From the NCBI RefSeq assembly GCF_007989625.1, contig NZ_BJUK01000017.1, forward strand, positions 1-64,000: 64,000 bases of DNA, given 5' to 3'. A program made the translations under genes and the position numbers. Shown in pieces: positions 36,722 to 45,357 of this stretch. The notes under the pieces are model-generated. The model was given only the letters and a program-made list of their open reading frames with translations. It did no database searches and had not been told where the DNA came from. The stretch comes from Bisbaumannia pacifica. Lineage in GTDB: Bacteria; Pseudomonadota; Gammaproteobacteria; Pseudomonadales; Halomonadaceae. The first letter of the stretch is position 1. Each line of letters starts with the position of its first letter.

Positions 36722-37486
36722 ATGATGATGAAGAGTCCCGCCAATAATGGCTCCTTTATTCGGTTACGCCAGGAAGGCCGTACCGAACAGGTGATACGCC
36801 GCATGATGGAGGCCATCGACCTCGGCCTCTATGTAGAAGGGCAACAGTTACCCAGCGAAACCGAGCTCGCCATGCAGTTCGGGGTGGCCACGGTGACCCT
36901 GCGCGAGGCACTGGGCTACCTGCGTCAGGTCGGGGTGATCGAGACCCGTCGCGGACGCAATGGCGGCAGCTTCGTGTGTGCCACCGAGGAGCTGTCCGCC
37001 GAGCTGATGCTGGAGCGCCTCGACGAGTGGAGCCTGATCGAGCTGCGCGACCTGGGCGATGAGCATCGGGCCATTTCCGGCATGGCCGCGCGTCTCGCCG
37101 CCGAGCGTGCCACCCCCGATAGCTACCGTCATATGGCCTTCCATATCGAGGCCCTGGGCGAGGCCGGCAATCGCCGCGAGCGGCGTCGCGCCGATGCCCG
37201 CTTCCATATGGAAATCGCCGCCCACTCCCAGTCCGTGCGCCTGACCCATGCCGAGATCCGCCTGCAGTCGCAGTTGGGCGAGCTGCTCTGGCTGCCCGGC
37301 AAGGAGCCCCCCGAGGTGGCGACCATCCAGCGGGAACACCAGGCCATCCTGGACGCCATCCGGCAGGGGGAGGCGGCATCGGCCGGACGCCTCGCCGAGG
37401 CGCATATCCAGGCGGGCATTCGCCGCCTGATCAGCATGAAGATGGCGCTAATGGAGACGCGATCGGGGGGCGATGATGAGCACTGA
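36722..37486 (+). CDS. GntR/FadR-family transcriptional regulator
   Basis: About 254 residues: an N-terminal winged helix (QVIRRMMEAIDLGLYVEGQQLPSE, MQFGVATVTLREALGYLRQ, GVIETRRGRNGGSFV) followed by an all-helical FCD ligand-binding domain whose Asp/His residues (DARFHMEIAAHSQS, EHQAILDAIRQGE) would bind a metal and a carboxylate effector. Three adjacent ATGs (36722, 36725, 36728) lack a clear ribosome site; GTG 36713 is an alternative. It is coupled to the Cache gene and probably controls the downstream amine cluster through the palindromes at 38475 and 39932. Confidence 0.87.
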   Translation: MMMKSPANNGSFIRLRQEGRTEQVIRRMMEAIDLGLYVEGQQLPSETELAMQFGVATVTLREALGYLRQVGVIETRRGRNGGSFVCATEELSAELMLERLDEWSLIELRDLGDEHRAISGMAARLAAERATPDSYRHMAFHIEALGEAGNRRERRRADARFHMEIAAHSQSVRLTHAEIRLQSQLGELLWLPGKEPPEVATIQREHQAILDAIRQGEAASAGRLAEAHIQAGIRRLISMKMALMETRSGGDDEH

Positions 37487-38234
37487 GCCGATGGCCGAGC
37501 GCCGCCAGGCGTGTCTGTGGCGTATCGAGGCCGCCCTCGATGGGGTCTTCGACGATATCGAACGCATCGCCGCCGAGCTCGAGCGGCTCTGGGAGGGCCA
37601 GGTGGGCCTGGGCAAGGCCCCGGCGTCCGCCGACCTCAAGTCGCTACGTACCCTGGCCGATGACCGGCTGACCCGGGACAATCGCTGGGTGCTGGGCACC
37701 GGTGTGGTGCTGGAGCCTGGGGTGCTGGCGGATTGCGATATGTTCTGCGAATGGCGCCACCTGGTGGGGGAGGGCAAGCCGGCCCAGCTCGATCTCAACT
37801 TCAACCGCAGCAGCGACAGCTACTACAACTACCGGGACATGCCCTGGTTCACCCAGCCGCGGGAGACCAGCCAGCGCGTGGTAGAGGGGCCCTATATCGA
37901 CCTCTACGGCCAGGACGCCTATATCCTCACCTTCGCCCGACCGCTGCAATGCCGCGGCGACTTCCTGGGCATCGCCGGGGCCGACGTGCACCTGGGGCGC
38001 TTCGAGCGCATCCTCGTGCCCGGCCTGCTGCAGCTGGAGCACGACGCCCTGCTGGTCAACGCCTCGGGGCGGGTGATCGCCTCCAATACCCCTGGCTGGT
38101 TATCCGGCGAGCGGTTTCGCATGCCGGATAAGGGCTCGCCGCCGGGGTGCCGGGTGACTCCCCTGGCCGGCCAGCACGCCCATTGGCAACTGGTGGAGTC
38201 CCTCGATTCGGCACTGGTCCGGGACGACGGCTAA
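37473..38234 (+). CDS. Soluble Cache (PDC) sensor-domain protein
   Basis: A 253-residue protein that resembles the extracytoplasmic PDC/Cache sensing domain of chemoreceptors (GVVLEPGVL, YYNYRDMPWFTQPRET, GPYIDLYGQDAYILTFARPL, GIAGADVHLGRFE). It has no signal peptide, membrane helix or output domain, so it should be cytosolic. It starts inside the last codons of the GntR gene (14-bp overlap), suggesting that the two act together, for example as ligand sensor and DNA-binding partner. No such role is established; this is inference from coupling. Confidence 0.75.
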   Translation: MMSTEPMAERRQACLWRIEAALDGVFDDIERIAAELERLWEGQVGLGKAPASADLKSLRTLADDRLTRDNRWVLGTGVVLEPGVLADCDMFCEWRHLVGEGKPAQLDLNFNRSSDSYYNYRDMPWFTQPRETSQRVVEGPYIDLYGQDAYILTFARPLQCRGDFLGIAGADVHLGRFERILVPGLLQLEHDALLVNASGRVIASNTPGWLSGERFRMPDKGSPPGCRVTPLAGQHAHWQLVESLDSALVRDDG

Positions 38235-38603
38235 GCCCGGCGGGCCGGGGCACTGCTACTCATCGGTGTTCCCGGTCTTCTCATTTTCGCCGCCCCAGCT
38301 GTTACCTCCAGTAGCAAAACGATGCCGCCTCGGGCCTCGCCCTCCCATTGGGAGAGGGCGGGGCCCGGTTGCCTCATGGGCGTGCATCGACCTACCGCCT
38401 CGCCCCAAGTTGGTGAGAAAACAAGGCGCTACGCCTGGGCGCCTCGAGGGAGGAGTACGCTCTCTGCATAAAAAATATAAAAACATATGTTATATGGCAT
38501 AGGCCTTGCAGCCCATTTCGTGACGGCCTCCCCGTGATGCGAGGGGGGATGACCCAAGCCGCTGGATCCATCGTTACGCCAATAACAACCACGAGGATAT
38601 GAC
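38235..38603. other. Intergenic region upstream of the MFS gene
   Basis: 369 bp without a gene. It contains a long imperfect hairpin (38331-38346 with 38350-38367, ATT loop, no T tract), which may stabilise or end the gntR-cache transcript, then an AT-rich segment with the palindrome at 38475-38495. The MFS ribosome site GAGG lies 8 nt before 38604. Confidence 0.6.
38475..38495. promoter_or_regulatory. Shared palindromic operator candidate, copy 1 (MFS gene)
   Basis: ATATAA-AAACATATG-TTATAT, an inverted repeat with a 9-nt spacer, 108 bp before the MFS start. Nineteen of 21 bases recur at 39932-39952 before the P450 gene. Two promoters of one cluster carrying the same symmetrical site points to a common regulator, most simply the GntR protein encoded upstream. 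Confidence 0.6.
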
Positions 38604-39812
38604 ATGAAACTACTGCGCGACTCCCTGCCGGAGAGCTGGTCACTGGTCTTCTCGGCCTTCGCCGCCGCCTACGGCGTCGGCCTGCTGGCGCTGCTGGCCC
38701 TGCCATTCCTGATCAGCGCCATCATCACCGACCTGGGGCTGAACGAGGCCCAGGCCGGCTACCTGATGTCCGCCGAGTTCCTGCTGACCATGGTGGCCTC
38801 GCTGATCATCGCGCCCCTGATGGGGCAGGCGCCGCGGCGCACCCTGGCCCTGGTGGGGGCCCTGGTCGCCATCCTGGCCAACCTCGGCTCAGCCATGGCG
38901 ACCGAGGTGACCACCCTGGCCATCCTGCGCTGCGTGGCCGGCGCCGGGGCCGGCCTGGCGCTGGCCTGCGGCAACGCCTGCGTCTCCAGCGCCCGGGACC
39001 CCGACACCATCGCCGGCTACATGAACGTGCTCTTCGTGGCGCTGATGATCGTGGTGATGCTGGTGTTCGCTCGCACCATGGCCAGCAGCGGCCTCTCGGG
39101 GCTCTATTTCTCCCTGGCGGCGACCCAGGCGGTGATGCTGCTCTTTATGCTCAAGATGCCCCAGCGGGCCGCCATCACCCAGGCCATGAAGCAGGCGGCG
39201 CTGCCCAACAGCAAGATGCTCTCGGCGGCGGCGGTGTGCATGATGCTGGCCACCTTCCTCTTCTCCATGCGTGACACCATGGGCTGGGCCTTCGTCGAGC
39301 AGGTGGGCATCCGCGTCGGCTATGACGGCGAGAGCCTGGGCCTGCTGTTCTCCCTGCAGGCCTTCGTCGGCCTGGCGGGGCCGCTGCTGGTGGCGTTGAT
39401 CGGCAGCCGCTTCGGGCTTAGCAAGCCGGTGATCATCGGTATCCTGCTGTGTGGTGGCTCCAGCCTGGGTTATGTGCTGGGCGAGGCCTCCATCGTCATG
39501 TACACCACCGGCGTGATGATGATCGCCTTCACCTACTTCTACACCCTGGCCTACCTCACCTCCCTGGCCGCCTCCCTGGATCGCGAGGGGCGTGTGGTGG
39601 CCGCCTGCGGCAGCTTCCTGACCCTGGGCATCGCCATCGGCCCCGCCGTCTCCGGCACCCTGATCGCCATCGGTGGCTATGCGCTGACCGGTTGGGCCAT
39701 CGCCATCACCGTGGGCCTGACCCTGCTGGCGGTCTCGGTGCCCCTGGCCAAGGCCCGCCAGCGCCGCCAGGCGGAGCAGCTGGCCGCCGAGAGCGCCGTC
39801 ACCGCTTCCTGA
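38604..39812 (+). CDS. MFS transporter
   Basis: A 402-residue major facilitator protein with 12 hydrophobic helices in two bundles. It has the loop motif LIIAPLMGQAPRRTLALVGA between helices 2 and 3, and the helix-4 arginine (ILRCVAGAGAGLALACG). GAGG lies 8 nt upstream of the ATG. Its place between the regulator pair and the P450 operon, with a shared operator, makes it the likely importer of the pathway substrate; the substrate is not known. Codon use is the same as in its neighbours. Confidence 0.88.
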   Translation: MKLLRDSLPESWSLVFSAFAAAYGVGLLALLALPFLISAIITDLGLNEAQAGYLMSAEFLLTMVASLIIAPLMGQAPRRTLALVGALVAILANLGSAMATEVTTLAILRCVAGAGAGLALACGNACVSSARDPDTIAGYMNVLFVALMIVVMLVFARTMASSGLSGLYFSLAATQAVMLLFMLKMPQRAAITQAMKQAALPNSKMLSAAAVCMMLATFLFSMRDTMGWAFVEQVGIRVGYDGESLGLLFSLQAFVGLAGPLLVALIGSRFGLSKPVIIGILLCGGSSLGYVLGEASIVMYTTGVMMIAFTYFYTLAYLTSLAASLDREGRVVAACGSFLTLGIAIGPAVSGTLIAIGGYALTGWAIAITVGLTLLAVSVPLAKARQRRQAEQLAAESAVTAS

Positions 39813-39820
39813 GCCATTAC

Positions 39821-39856
39821 GACTCGCCGTGGGGCCGTGATGGCCCCCGGCGAGTC
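39821..39856. terminator. Hairpin after the MFS gene
   Basis: GACTCGCC (39821-39828) pairs with GGCGAGTC (39849-39856), with an inner GGGGCC/GGCCCC stem. There is no T tract, so termination strength is uncertain. It sits 9 nt after the stop and before the second operator copy. Confidence 0.45.
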
Positions 39857-39931
39857 GCACGGAAACAGTCCCGTAAGACACGCCATCTACGACGAACGAT
39901 TGATGGGATTCCAGCAAAAACCCTTTGAAAC

Positions 39932-39952
39932 ATATAAAACCATATCTTATAT
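39932..39952. promoter_or_regulatory. Shared palindromic operator candidate, copy 2 (P450 operon)
   Basis: ATATAA-AACCATATC-TTATAT, with arms identical to copy 1 and two spacer differences. It is 91 bp before the P450 start. The identity extends a few bases further left (39928-39952 against 38471-38495, 22 of 25) and stops abruptly on the right. Confidence 0.6.
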
Positions 39953-40043
39953 TTTTTACATGGCATCGCCCCAGGCAGCAGCACGATAACCACAGTCACT
40001 CTTGCCCGGATGCCAGGACGATAACCGATAACAAGAGGTGCCT

Positions 40044-41264
40044 ATGTCCACCATGATCGAAGAGCCCACCGACCAGGCTCCCTACCTGGATGTGGCCGAC
40101 CCGGGATTCTCGATTCGCTCCCAGGTCGTCGAGCAGGCGCGGGAGCAGAGCTGGTATGCCCGCACCCCCTATGGTATCGCCGTGTTGCGCTATGACGAGG
40201 TCAATACGCTGGTCCGCGACCGCCGCCTGCGCCAGGGAAGCTACGCCTGGCCGGCCCATAACAACGCCCATGGCAGCTTCTCCGACTGGTGGATGCGCAT
40301 GCTGCTGAGCAAGGAGGGCGCCGATCATTCCCGGCTGCGGCGCCTGGCCAATCCGGCCTTCGCGCCCAAGCTGGTCAAGAAGATGACCCCGGATTTCCAG
40401 CGGATCGCCGACGAGCTGATCGACGACTTCATCGATGCCGGCGAGTGCGATTTCGTCGCGGCATTTTCCGAGCCCTATGCCACCCAGGTGATCTGCTTAC
40501 TGCTGGGCCTGCCGCGCAGCGAGTGGAGGAACCTGGCGGAATTAGCCTCGGAAATGGGCCTGGCATTGGGGGTCACCTTCAAGCGCGACGAGGCCCGTAT
40601 CAACGCCGCCACCGACAAGCTCTTCGCCTACGCCAAGGCGGTGGTGGAGAACATCAAGCGGGAGGGGCTGGGGGATGACTTCCTGAGCAGCCTGGTGCGC
40701 GCCAACCAGGACGACGACCAGGCGCTCAGCGATCAGGAACTCTACGACATGATCGTGTTGGCGATCTTCGGCGGCATCGATACCACCCGTAACCAGATCG
40801 CCCTGGCCCTGGACACCTTTATCCAGCATCCGGCGCAGTGGAAGCTGCTCGGCGAGCAGCCCGAACTGGCCCGGGCCGCGGTGGAGGAGGTGATGCGGGT
40901 GCGTCCCACCGTCACCTGGGTAACCCGGGAGGCCCTGGAGGACTTCACCTTCCAGGGCCTGGAGATCACCCAGGGCACCACGGTGCACCTGTTCAGCCAG
41001 TCGGCGGGCACCGACCCTCGCGCCTTCGACGACCCCGGTTTCGATATCACCGCCAAGCGCTGCCCGCACTTCGGCTTCGGCGCCGGCGCCCACCACTGCA
41101 TCGGCCACTTCATCGCCCGGGGCGACATGACCGTGGCCCTGGCCAAGCTGGCCCAACGGCTGCTCGATCCCGAGTATGCCGGTACCCCCGAGTGGCTGCC
41201 GGACAGCGGCAACACCGGCCCGGTCAGGCTGCCGATTCGCTTCCGGGCGGGGAGGGCGGCATGA
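40044..41264 (+). CDS. Cytochrome P450
   Basis: A 406-residue soluble bacterial P450. The heme-binding loop is FGFGAGAHHCIGHFIAR, with the axial thiolate at Cys352. The I-helix oxygen site is GGIDTTRNQ near 243-251, and the K-helix E-x-x-R is EEVMR near 281. ATG 40044 is chosen with AGAGG 5 nt upstream. Its stop overlaps the reductase gene by 4 nt, and flavodoxin follows, so the electron chain is encoded in the same operon. The flanking ligase and amidotransferases suggest that the substrate is an amine or its gamma-glutamyl amide. Confidence 0.93.
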   Translation: MSTMIEEPTDQAPYLDVADPGFSIRSQVVEQAREQSWYARTPYGIAVLRYDEVNTLVRDRRLRQGSYAWPAHNNAHGSFSDWWMRMLLSKEGADHSRLRRLANPAFAPKLVKKMTPDFQRIADELIDDFIDAGECDFVAAFSEPYATQVICLLLGLPRSEWRNLAELASEMGLALGVTFKRDEARINAATDKLFAYAKAVVENIKREGLGDDFLSSLVRANQDDDQALSDQELYDMIVLAIFGGIDTTRNQIALALDTFIQHPAQWKLLGEQPELARAAVEEVMRVRPTVTWVTREALEDFTFQGLEITQGTTVHLFSQSAGTDPRAFDDPGFDITAKRCPHFGFGAGAHHCIGHFIARGDMTVALAKLAQRLLDPEYAGTPEWLPDSGNTGPVRLPIRFRAGRAA

Positions 41265-42559
41265 CGGCCCCGAGCATCGCCATCGTCGGCGCCGGCCCCT
41301 CCGGCTGCTACCTGGCCCAGGCCCTGCGCAAGCAGTGGGCCGAGGCGCGGATCGATATCTTCGACCGCCTGCCGGTGCCCTTCGGCTTGGTGCGCTACGG
41401 GGTGGCCCCGGATCATCCCGGCACCAAGGCGGTGACCCGCCAGTTCGAACGGCTCTTCGAGCGCGATGGTATCGGCTTCCACGGCAACCTGACGTTGGGC
41501 CGTGACTTCACCCTGGACGAGCTGCGCGAGGCCTATGACGTGGTGGCCCTGGCCACCGGCCTGGCCGCCGATCGCCGCCTGGGCATCCCCGGCGACGACC
41601 TGCCCGGGGTCTATGGCGCCGGCGCCCTGACTCGCCGCCTCAACGATCATCCGGACGAGCAGGGGATGCGTCCCGACCTGGGCCGGCGAGCGGTGATCAT
41701 CGGCCAGGGCAACGTGGGCATCGACGTGCTGCGCCTACTGAGCAAGCCCGAGGCCGCCTTCGAGGGTTCCGAGCTGTCGCCGGAGGCACTGGCCGCCTGC
41801 CGGGCCACGCCGCTGGCACGGCTCGATATCGTCGGCCGCTCTTCCGCCGCCGAGGCCAAGTGTGACGCCGCCATGCTCCGTGAGCTGGGGCGCCTGGCGG
41901 GGCTCTCCTTTCACTTCCACGCGACGCTGCCGGCTCCTGAGAGCGTCGAAGACCAGGCCGTGAGCCTGCGCCTAGCCGCCTTCCACGAGCTGGCCGAGCG
42001 TCATACCGAGAGCCATACCGAGAGCAATGGCTGCCAGATCCATTTCCACTTCGGCTGGACCCCGGAGGCGGTGCTCGGCGAGGCCCGGGTCGAGGCGGTG
42101 CGCTTTCATGGCGGCGAGAGCGGCCGGGAGACCCTGGAGCTTGCCGCCGACAGCCTGATTACCGCCATCGGCTTCGCCCAGCACGACCCCGACCTGCCCG
42201 GCGCCCCCGACGCGCCCCGGCCCGATGATCAAGGGCGCCTGGCCCCGGGCCTCTACTGCACCGGCTGGCTGCGGCGCGGTCCCCGCGGAACCATTCCCGA
42301 GAACCGCCAGGATGCCCGCGCCGTGGCCGCCACCATCGCCGCCGACCTTGTCGCCGACCGGGCCGAGCGTCCACTCGGGCGGCCCGGTGCCGCGGCCCTG
42401 CCCGCGGCGGCGATCGCCCGGGCCACCGACTTCGCTGGCTGGAAACGCATCCAGGCGGTGGAAGCCGCCGAGGCGCCGGCCGGCCGACTCTGCCGGCGCA
42501 TTCCCGATCTGGCGAGGCTGCTCGAGATCGCCCAAGCGACCCCCGTGGGAGGACCCTGA
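41261..42559 (+). CDS. Adrenodoxin/ferredoxin-NADP reductase-like flavoprotein
   Basis: A 432-residue FAD enzyme of the FprA/adrenodoxin-reductase class: IAIVGAGPSGCYLAQAL at the N-terminus, the class-specific DRLPVPFGLVRYGVAPDHPGTK, the NADP motif AVIIGQGNVGIDVLRLL, and TGWLRRGPRGTIPENRQDA near the C-terminus. It would pass NADPH electrons to the flavodoxin encoded next and on to the P450. It overlaps the P450 stop by 4 nt and ends 1 nt before the flavodoxin start. Bacterial examples more often pair with a ferredoxin, so the flavodoxin partner is notable. Confidence 0.92.
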   Translation: MTAPSIAIVGAGPSGCYLAQALRKQWAEARIDIFDRLPVPFGLVRYGVAPDHPGTKAVTRQFERLFERDGIGFHGNLTLGRDFTLDELREAYDVVALATGLAADRRLGIPGDDLPGVYGAGALTRRLNDHPDEQGMRPDLGRRAVIIGQGNVGIDVLRLLSKPEAAFEGSELSPEALAACRATPLARLDIVGRSSAAEAKCDAAMLRELGRLAGLSFHFHATLPAPESVEDQAVSLRLAAFHELAERHTESHTESNGCQIHFHFGWTPEAVLGEARVEAVRFHGGESGRETLELAADSLITAIGFAQHDPDLPGAPDAPRPDDQGRLAPGLYCTGWLRRGPRGTIPENRQDARAVAATIAADLVADRAERPLGRPGAAALPAAAIARATDFAGWKRIQAVEAAEAPAGRLCRRIPDLARLLEIAQATPVGGP

Positions 42560-42560
42560 G

Positions 42561-43046
42561 ATGACGATACATGTGATTTACGGCACCGAGACCGGCAACG
42601 CAGAAATGGTCGCCGACGACCTGGTGGAGGCCCTGGAGGGGGACGCCACCGTCACGGCCCGGGACCTGGCCGATTTCGACCCGGCCGAGGTGGCCGAGCG
42701 GGACTTCGTGATCCTGGTCAGCTCCACCTATGGCGAGGGCGAACTGCCCAACTCGGCCCAGCCCTTCTTCGCCAGGCTGGAGGCCCAGGCCCCCGACCTC
42801 AGCGGCCTGACCTTCGCCACCTTCGGCCTGGGCGACAGCTTCTACGAGACCTTCAACCACGGCAGTCGGACCCTCGCCGACAAGCTGCGCGAGCTGGGCG
42901 CCATCGAGCTGGGCGAGCGCGGCGTGCATGACGCCTCCAGCGGCGAGCTGCCCGGTGAGGTGGCGGTGGAATGGTTGAAGGGCCTGCTCGGCGCCCACGG
43001 TGCGCGGATCATGGCCGGCGAGGCCACCGCGGAGGCCGCCTCATGA
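42561..43046 (+). CDS. Flavodoxin (P450 redox partner)
   Basis: A 161-residue flavodoxin with the FMN phosphate loop YGTETGNAEMVAD at residues 7-19 and the FMN-contacting loops SSTYGEGELPNS and FATFGLGDSFYETFNHG. It is a short-chain type, resembling the flavodoxin module of sulfite reductase and MioC. Encoded between its presumed reductase and an amidotransferase with a 1-nt gap before and a 4-nt overlap after, it is almost certainly the electron carrier to the P450. Confidence 0.92.
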   Translation: MTIHVIYGTETGNAEMVADDLVEALEGDATVTARDLADFDPAEVAERDFVILVSSTYGEGELPNSAQPFFARLEAQAPDLSGLTFATFGLGDSFYETFNHGSRTLADKLRELGAIELGERGVHDASSGELPGEVAVEWLKGLLGAHGARIMAGEATAEAAS

Positions 43047-43807
43047 GTGCCCTGCGCCTGTGCATCCTCGAGAACGGCCTGGTGCCGGAGCCGCTCGATG
43101 AGCGCTTCGCCGGCTACCCGGCGATGATCGAGGCCTGGCTGGGCCCGGCGCTCCCGGAGGCGAGCTTCGAGGCGGTTTCGCCGGTCTCCGGGGAGGCGCT
43201 GCCGGACCCCGCCGCCTTCGATGGCTACCTGCTGACCGGCTCCAAGCACAGCGTCTACGAGGGCGCCGACTGGATGCGCGCCGAGATCGACTTCCTGCGC
43301 CGCGCCCGGGACCTGGGCCGGCCGATCTTCGGCATCTGCTTCGGCCACCAGCTGATGGCCGACGCTTTCGGCGGCCGCACCGCCAAGGCCGGGGCAGGCT
43401 GGGGCCTGGGGGGGCAGGACTATCGTCGCGACGAGGGCGCCGAGGCTGAGCGAGGCGCCGGCCGGGTGCTGGCCTTCCACCAGGATCAGGTCGTGGAGCT
43501 GCCGCCCCAGGCCCGGGTGCTGGCCGGCAGCGACCACTGTCCCCACGGCGTGCTGAGTTACGCCTTCCCGGCGCTATCGGTGCAGTACCACCCCGAGTTC
43601 ACCCCGGCCTACGTGGAGGCGCTGCTGGATCGCTACGGCGGCCACCTCTTCGACCAGGCCGAGGCCCAGGCGGCCCGGGCCAGCCTGTCGCAGACCGATC
43701 TGGCCAACGCCGAGGTCGCCGCCTGGGTGGCGCGCTTCTTCCGGGAGGCCGGCGTCAGCGCCTCTCCCGCCACCGGGCGGGCCACCCCTAGCCCCATCGA
43801 CCCCTAG
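43043..43807 (+). CDS. Class I glutamine amidotransferase-like hydrolase 1
   Basis: 254 residues of the GMP-synthase-amidotransferase fold: nucleophile elbow FGICFGHQLMADAFGG (Cys near 95) and the C-terminal QYHPEFTPAYVE with the catalytic His-x-Glu. No synthetase domain is fused. In gamma-glutamylated-amine pathways a hydrolase of this superfamily releases glutamate from the oxidised intermediate; given the glutamine-synthetase-like gene next door, I infer that role. It overlaps the flavodoxin stop by 4 nt. A UUCG-type hairpin (43838-43852) lies in the gap after it. Confidence 0.85.
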   Translation: MSALRLCILENGLVPEPLDERFAGYPAMIEAWLGPALPEASFEAVSPVSGEALPDPAAFDGYLLTGSKHSVYEGADWMRAEIDFLRRARDLGRPIFGICFGHQLMADAFGGRTAKAGAGWGLGGQDYRRDEGAEAERGAGRVLAFHQDQVVELPPQARVLAGSDHCPHGVLSYAFPALSVQYHPEFTPAYVEALLDRYGGHLFDQAEAQAARASLSQTDLANAEVAAWVARFFREAGVSASPATGRATPSPIDP

Positions 43808-43914
43808 CACGAATCGACCGAGCACTGCGCGTTTTCCCCTGGCTTCGCCAGGCACAACAACCACAACAGAACCGCCTTCGCCTCCTCAGGGAGCGTTTGG
43901 CAAAGGAGAATGAC

Positions 43915-45357
43915 ATGACGTCTCTGACAAGCACCGCCCAAGCCACGTCGGCCCTCGATACCGCCCTCCAGGCGGCCCCCACCACGGCCCTCGATCGTCA
44001 TCGCGAGACCAACAACAGCGCCGCGGTGACGCAGGAACTGAGCGCGCGCATCCGCGACTCCGGGGTCGAGTACCTCTACTACCAGGTAGTGACCCTCACC
44101 GGGCGGGTGGTGGCCAAGGTGGTGCCGGCCAAGCACCTGCTGCGCAACCTGGACAAGGGCATCCAGTTCCACCGTACCGCCATCTCCGATTTGCAGTGCA
44201 ACCGCGCCGGCGAGCTGCTGGGCGGCGGCGCCCAGGCCGCCGAGTTCACCGGCATGCCGGACGCCGACAGCTTCCAGGTGCTGCCCTGGGACCGCTCCAT
44301 CGGCTCCTTCTTCTGCCGCCTCTACGAACCGGAGCACCGCACCGAGAACGGCGGCAGCATCCTCGCCACCGACCCCCGCGGCCTGCTGCTGGACACCCAC
44401 CGCCGCTTCGTCGACGAGACCGGCCTGACCCTGCGCACCGGCCTGGAGCCGGAGATGTCCTGGCTGGGCGAGAAGCTCGACGTCAAGGTGCGCCCCGGGG
44501 CCAGCCCCGCCTACCACCTGGGCAACCTGGAGCTGATGCGGCCCATCTTCAAGCGGGTCATGGAGTACGCCGGCGCCATGGGCCTGGACATGATCGAGGG
44601 CGACTACGAGGACCCGGGCCAGCTCGAGCTCAACTGGATGTTCGACGACTGCCACCTGACCGCCGACCGCATGATGACCTATCGCCTGATCTGCCGTCAG
44701 GTGGCCCAGGAGTTCGGGGTCAAGGCCAGCTTTATGCCCAAGCCCACCACCGGCAGCATGGGCAACGGCTGTCACCACAACTTCAGCCTGTGGCGCGGCG
44801 ACGAGAACGTCCTCGCCGAGCCGGGCCGCCGCGAGCTGCACCTCACCGAGACCGGCCAACATGCCCTTGGCGGGCTCCTGGCCCACGCCCCCGGCGCCAT
44901 GATGATCATGGCCTCCACCGTCAACTCCTATAAGCGCTACTGGGACACCGGGCTGTTCGCCCCCAACTGCATCAACTGGGGCATGGACAACAAGACCTGC
45001 ACCGTGAGGCTCTCCGCCAACGGTCGCCTGGAGTTCAAGGTGCCGGACGCCAGCGTCAACCCCTACCTCTCCCATGTGATGCTGCTGGCCGCCATGCGCG
45101 ACGGCCTGAAGAACGAGCTGGATCCGGGCGCCCCGGACAACAGCGACAGCATTCCGGGGGCGGCCGGCGAGATTCGCTACCTGCCGCGCACCCTGGGCGA
45201 CGCCATCGCCGCCTTCGACCAGGACGCCGTGATCCAGGGCGCCATGCCGGCGGAGATGGCCAGCCTCTACCGCGACCTCAAGGCGGACGAGTGGGCGCGC
45301 TACTGCGCCGCCGTGACCGACTGGGAAAAATCCATGTACGAGGACTACCTGCCGTGA
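43915..45357 (+). CDS. Glutamine synthetase-like gamma-glutamyl-amine ligase
   Basis: 480 residues of the glutamine synthetase fold: LRTGLEPEMSWLG and QLELNWMFDDCH supply metal and glutamate ligands, ASFMPKPTTGSMGNGCHHNFSLW contains the ATP/metal loop, and NSYKRYW follows. It is closer in style to PuuA/GlnT-type enzymes, which couple glutamate to amines, than to GlnA: the GlnA adenylylation-loop tyrosine motif is not seen. ATG 43915 has AAAGGAG at 6 nt. Its stop overlaps the next gene by 4 nt. Confidence 0.88.
   Translation: MTSLTSTAQATSALDTALQAAPTTALDRHRETNNSAAVTQELSARIRDSGVEYLYYQVVTLTGRVVAKVVPAKHLLRNLDKGIQFHRTAISDLQCNRAGELLGGGAQAAEFTGMPDADSFQVLPWDRSIGSFFCRLYEPEHRTENGGSILATDPRGLLLDTHRRFVDETGLTLRTGLEPEMSWLGEKLDVKVRPGASPAYHLGNLELMRPIFKRVMEYAGAMGLDMIEGDYEDPGQLELNWMFDDCHLTADRMMTYRLICRQVAQEFGVKASFMPKPTTGSMGNGCHHNFSLWRGDENVLAEPGRRELHLTETGQHALGGLLAHAPGAMMIMASTVNSYKRYWDTGLFAPNCINWGMDNKTCTVRLSANGRLEFKVPDASVNPYLSHVMLLAAMRDGLKNELDPGAPDNSDSIPGAAGEIRYLPRTLGDAIAAFDQDAVIQGAMPAEMASLYRDLKADEWARYCAAVTDWEKSMYEDYLP

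Noticed and set aside
38390-38470. GGCGC-rich hairpin resembling the 33-bp repeat
   Set aside because: Only the GGCGC/GCGCC core is shared; flanking bases do not align, so it is not counted as a repeat copy.
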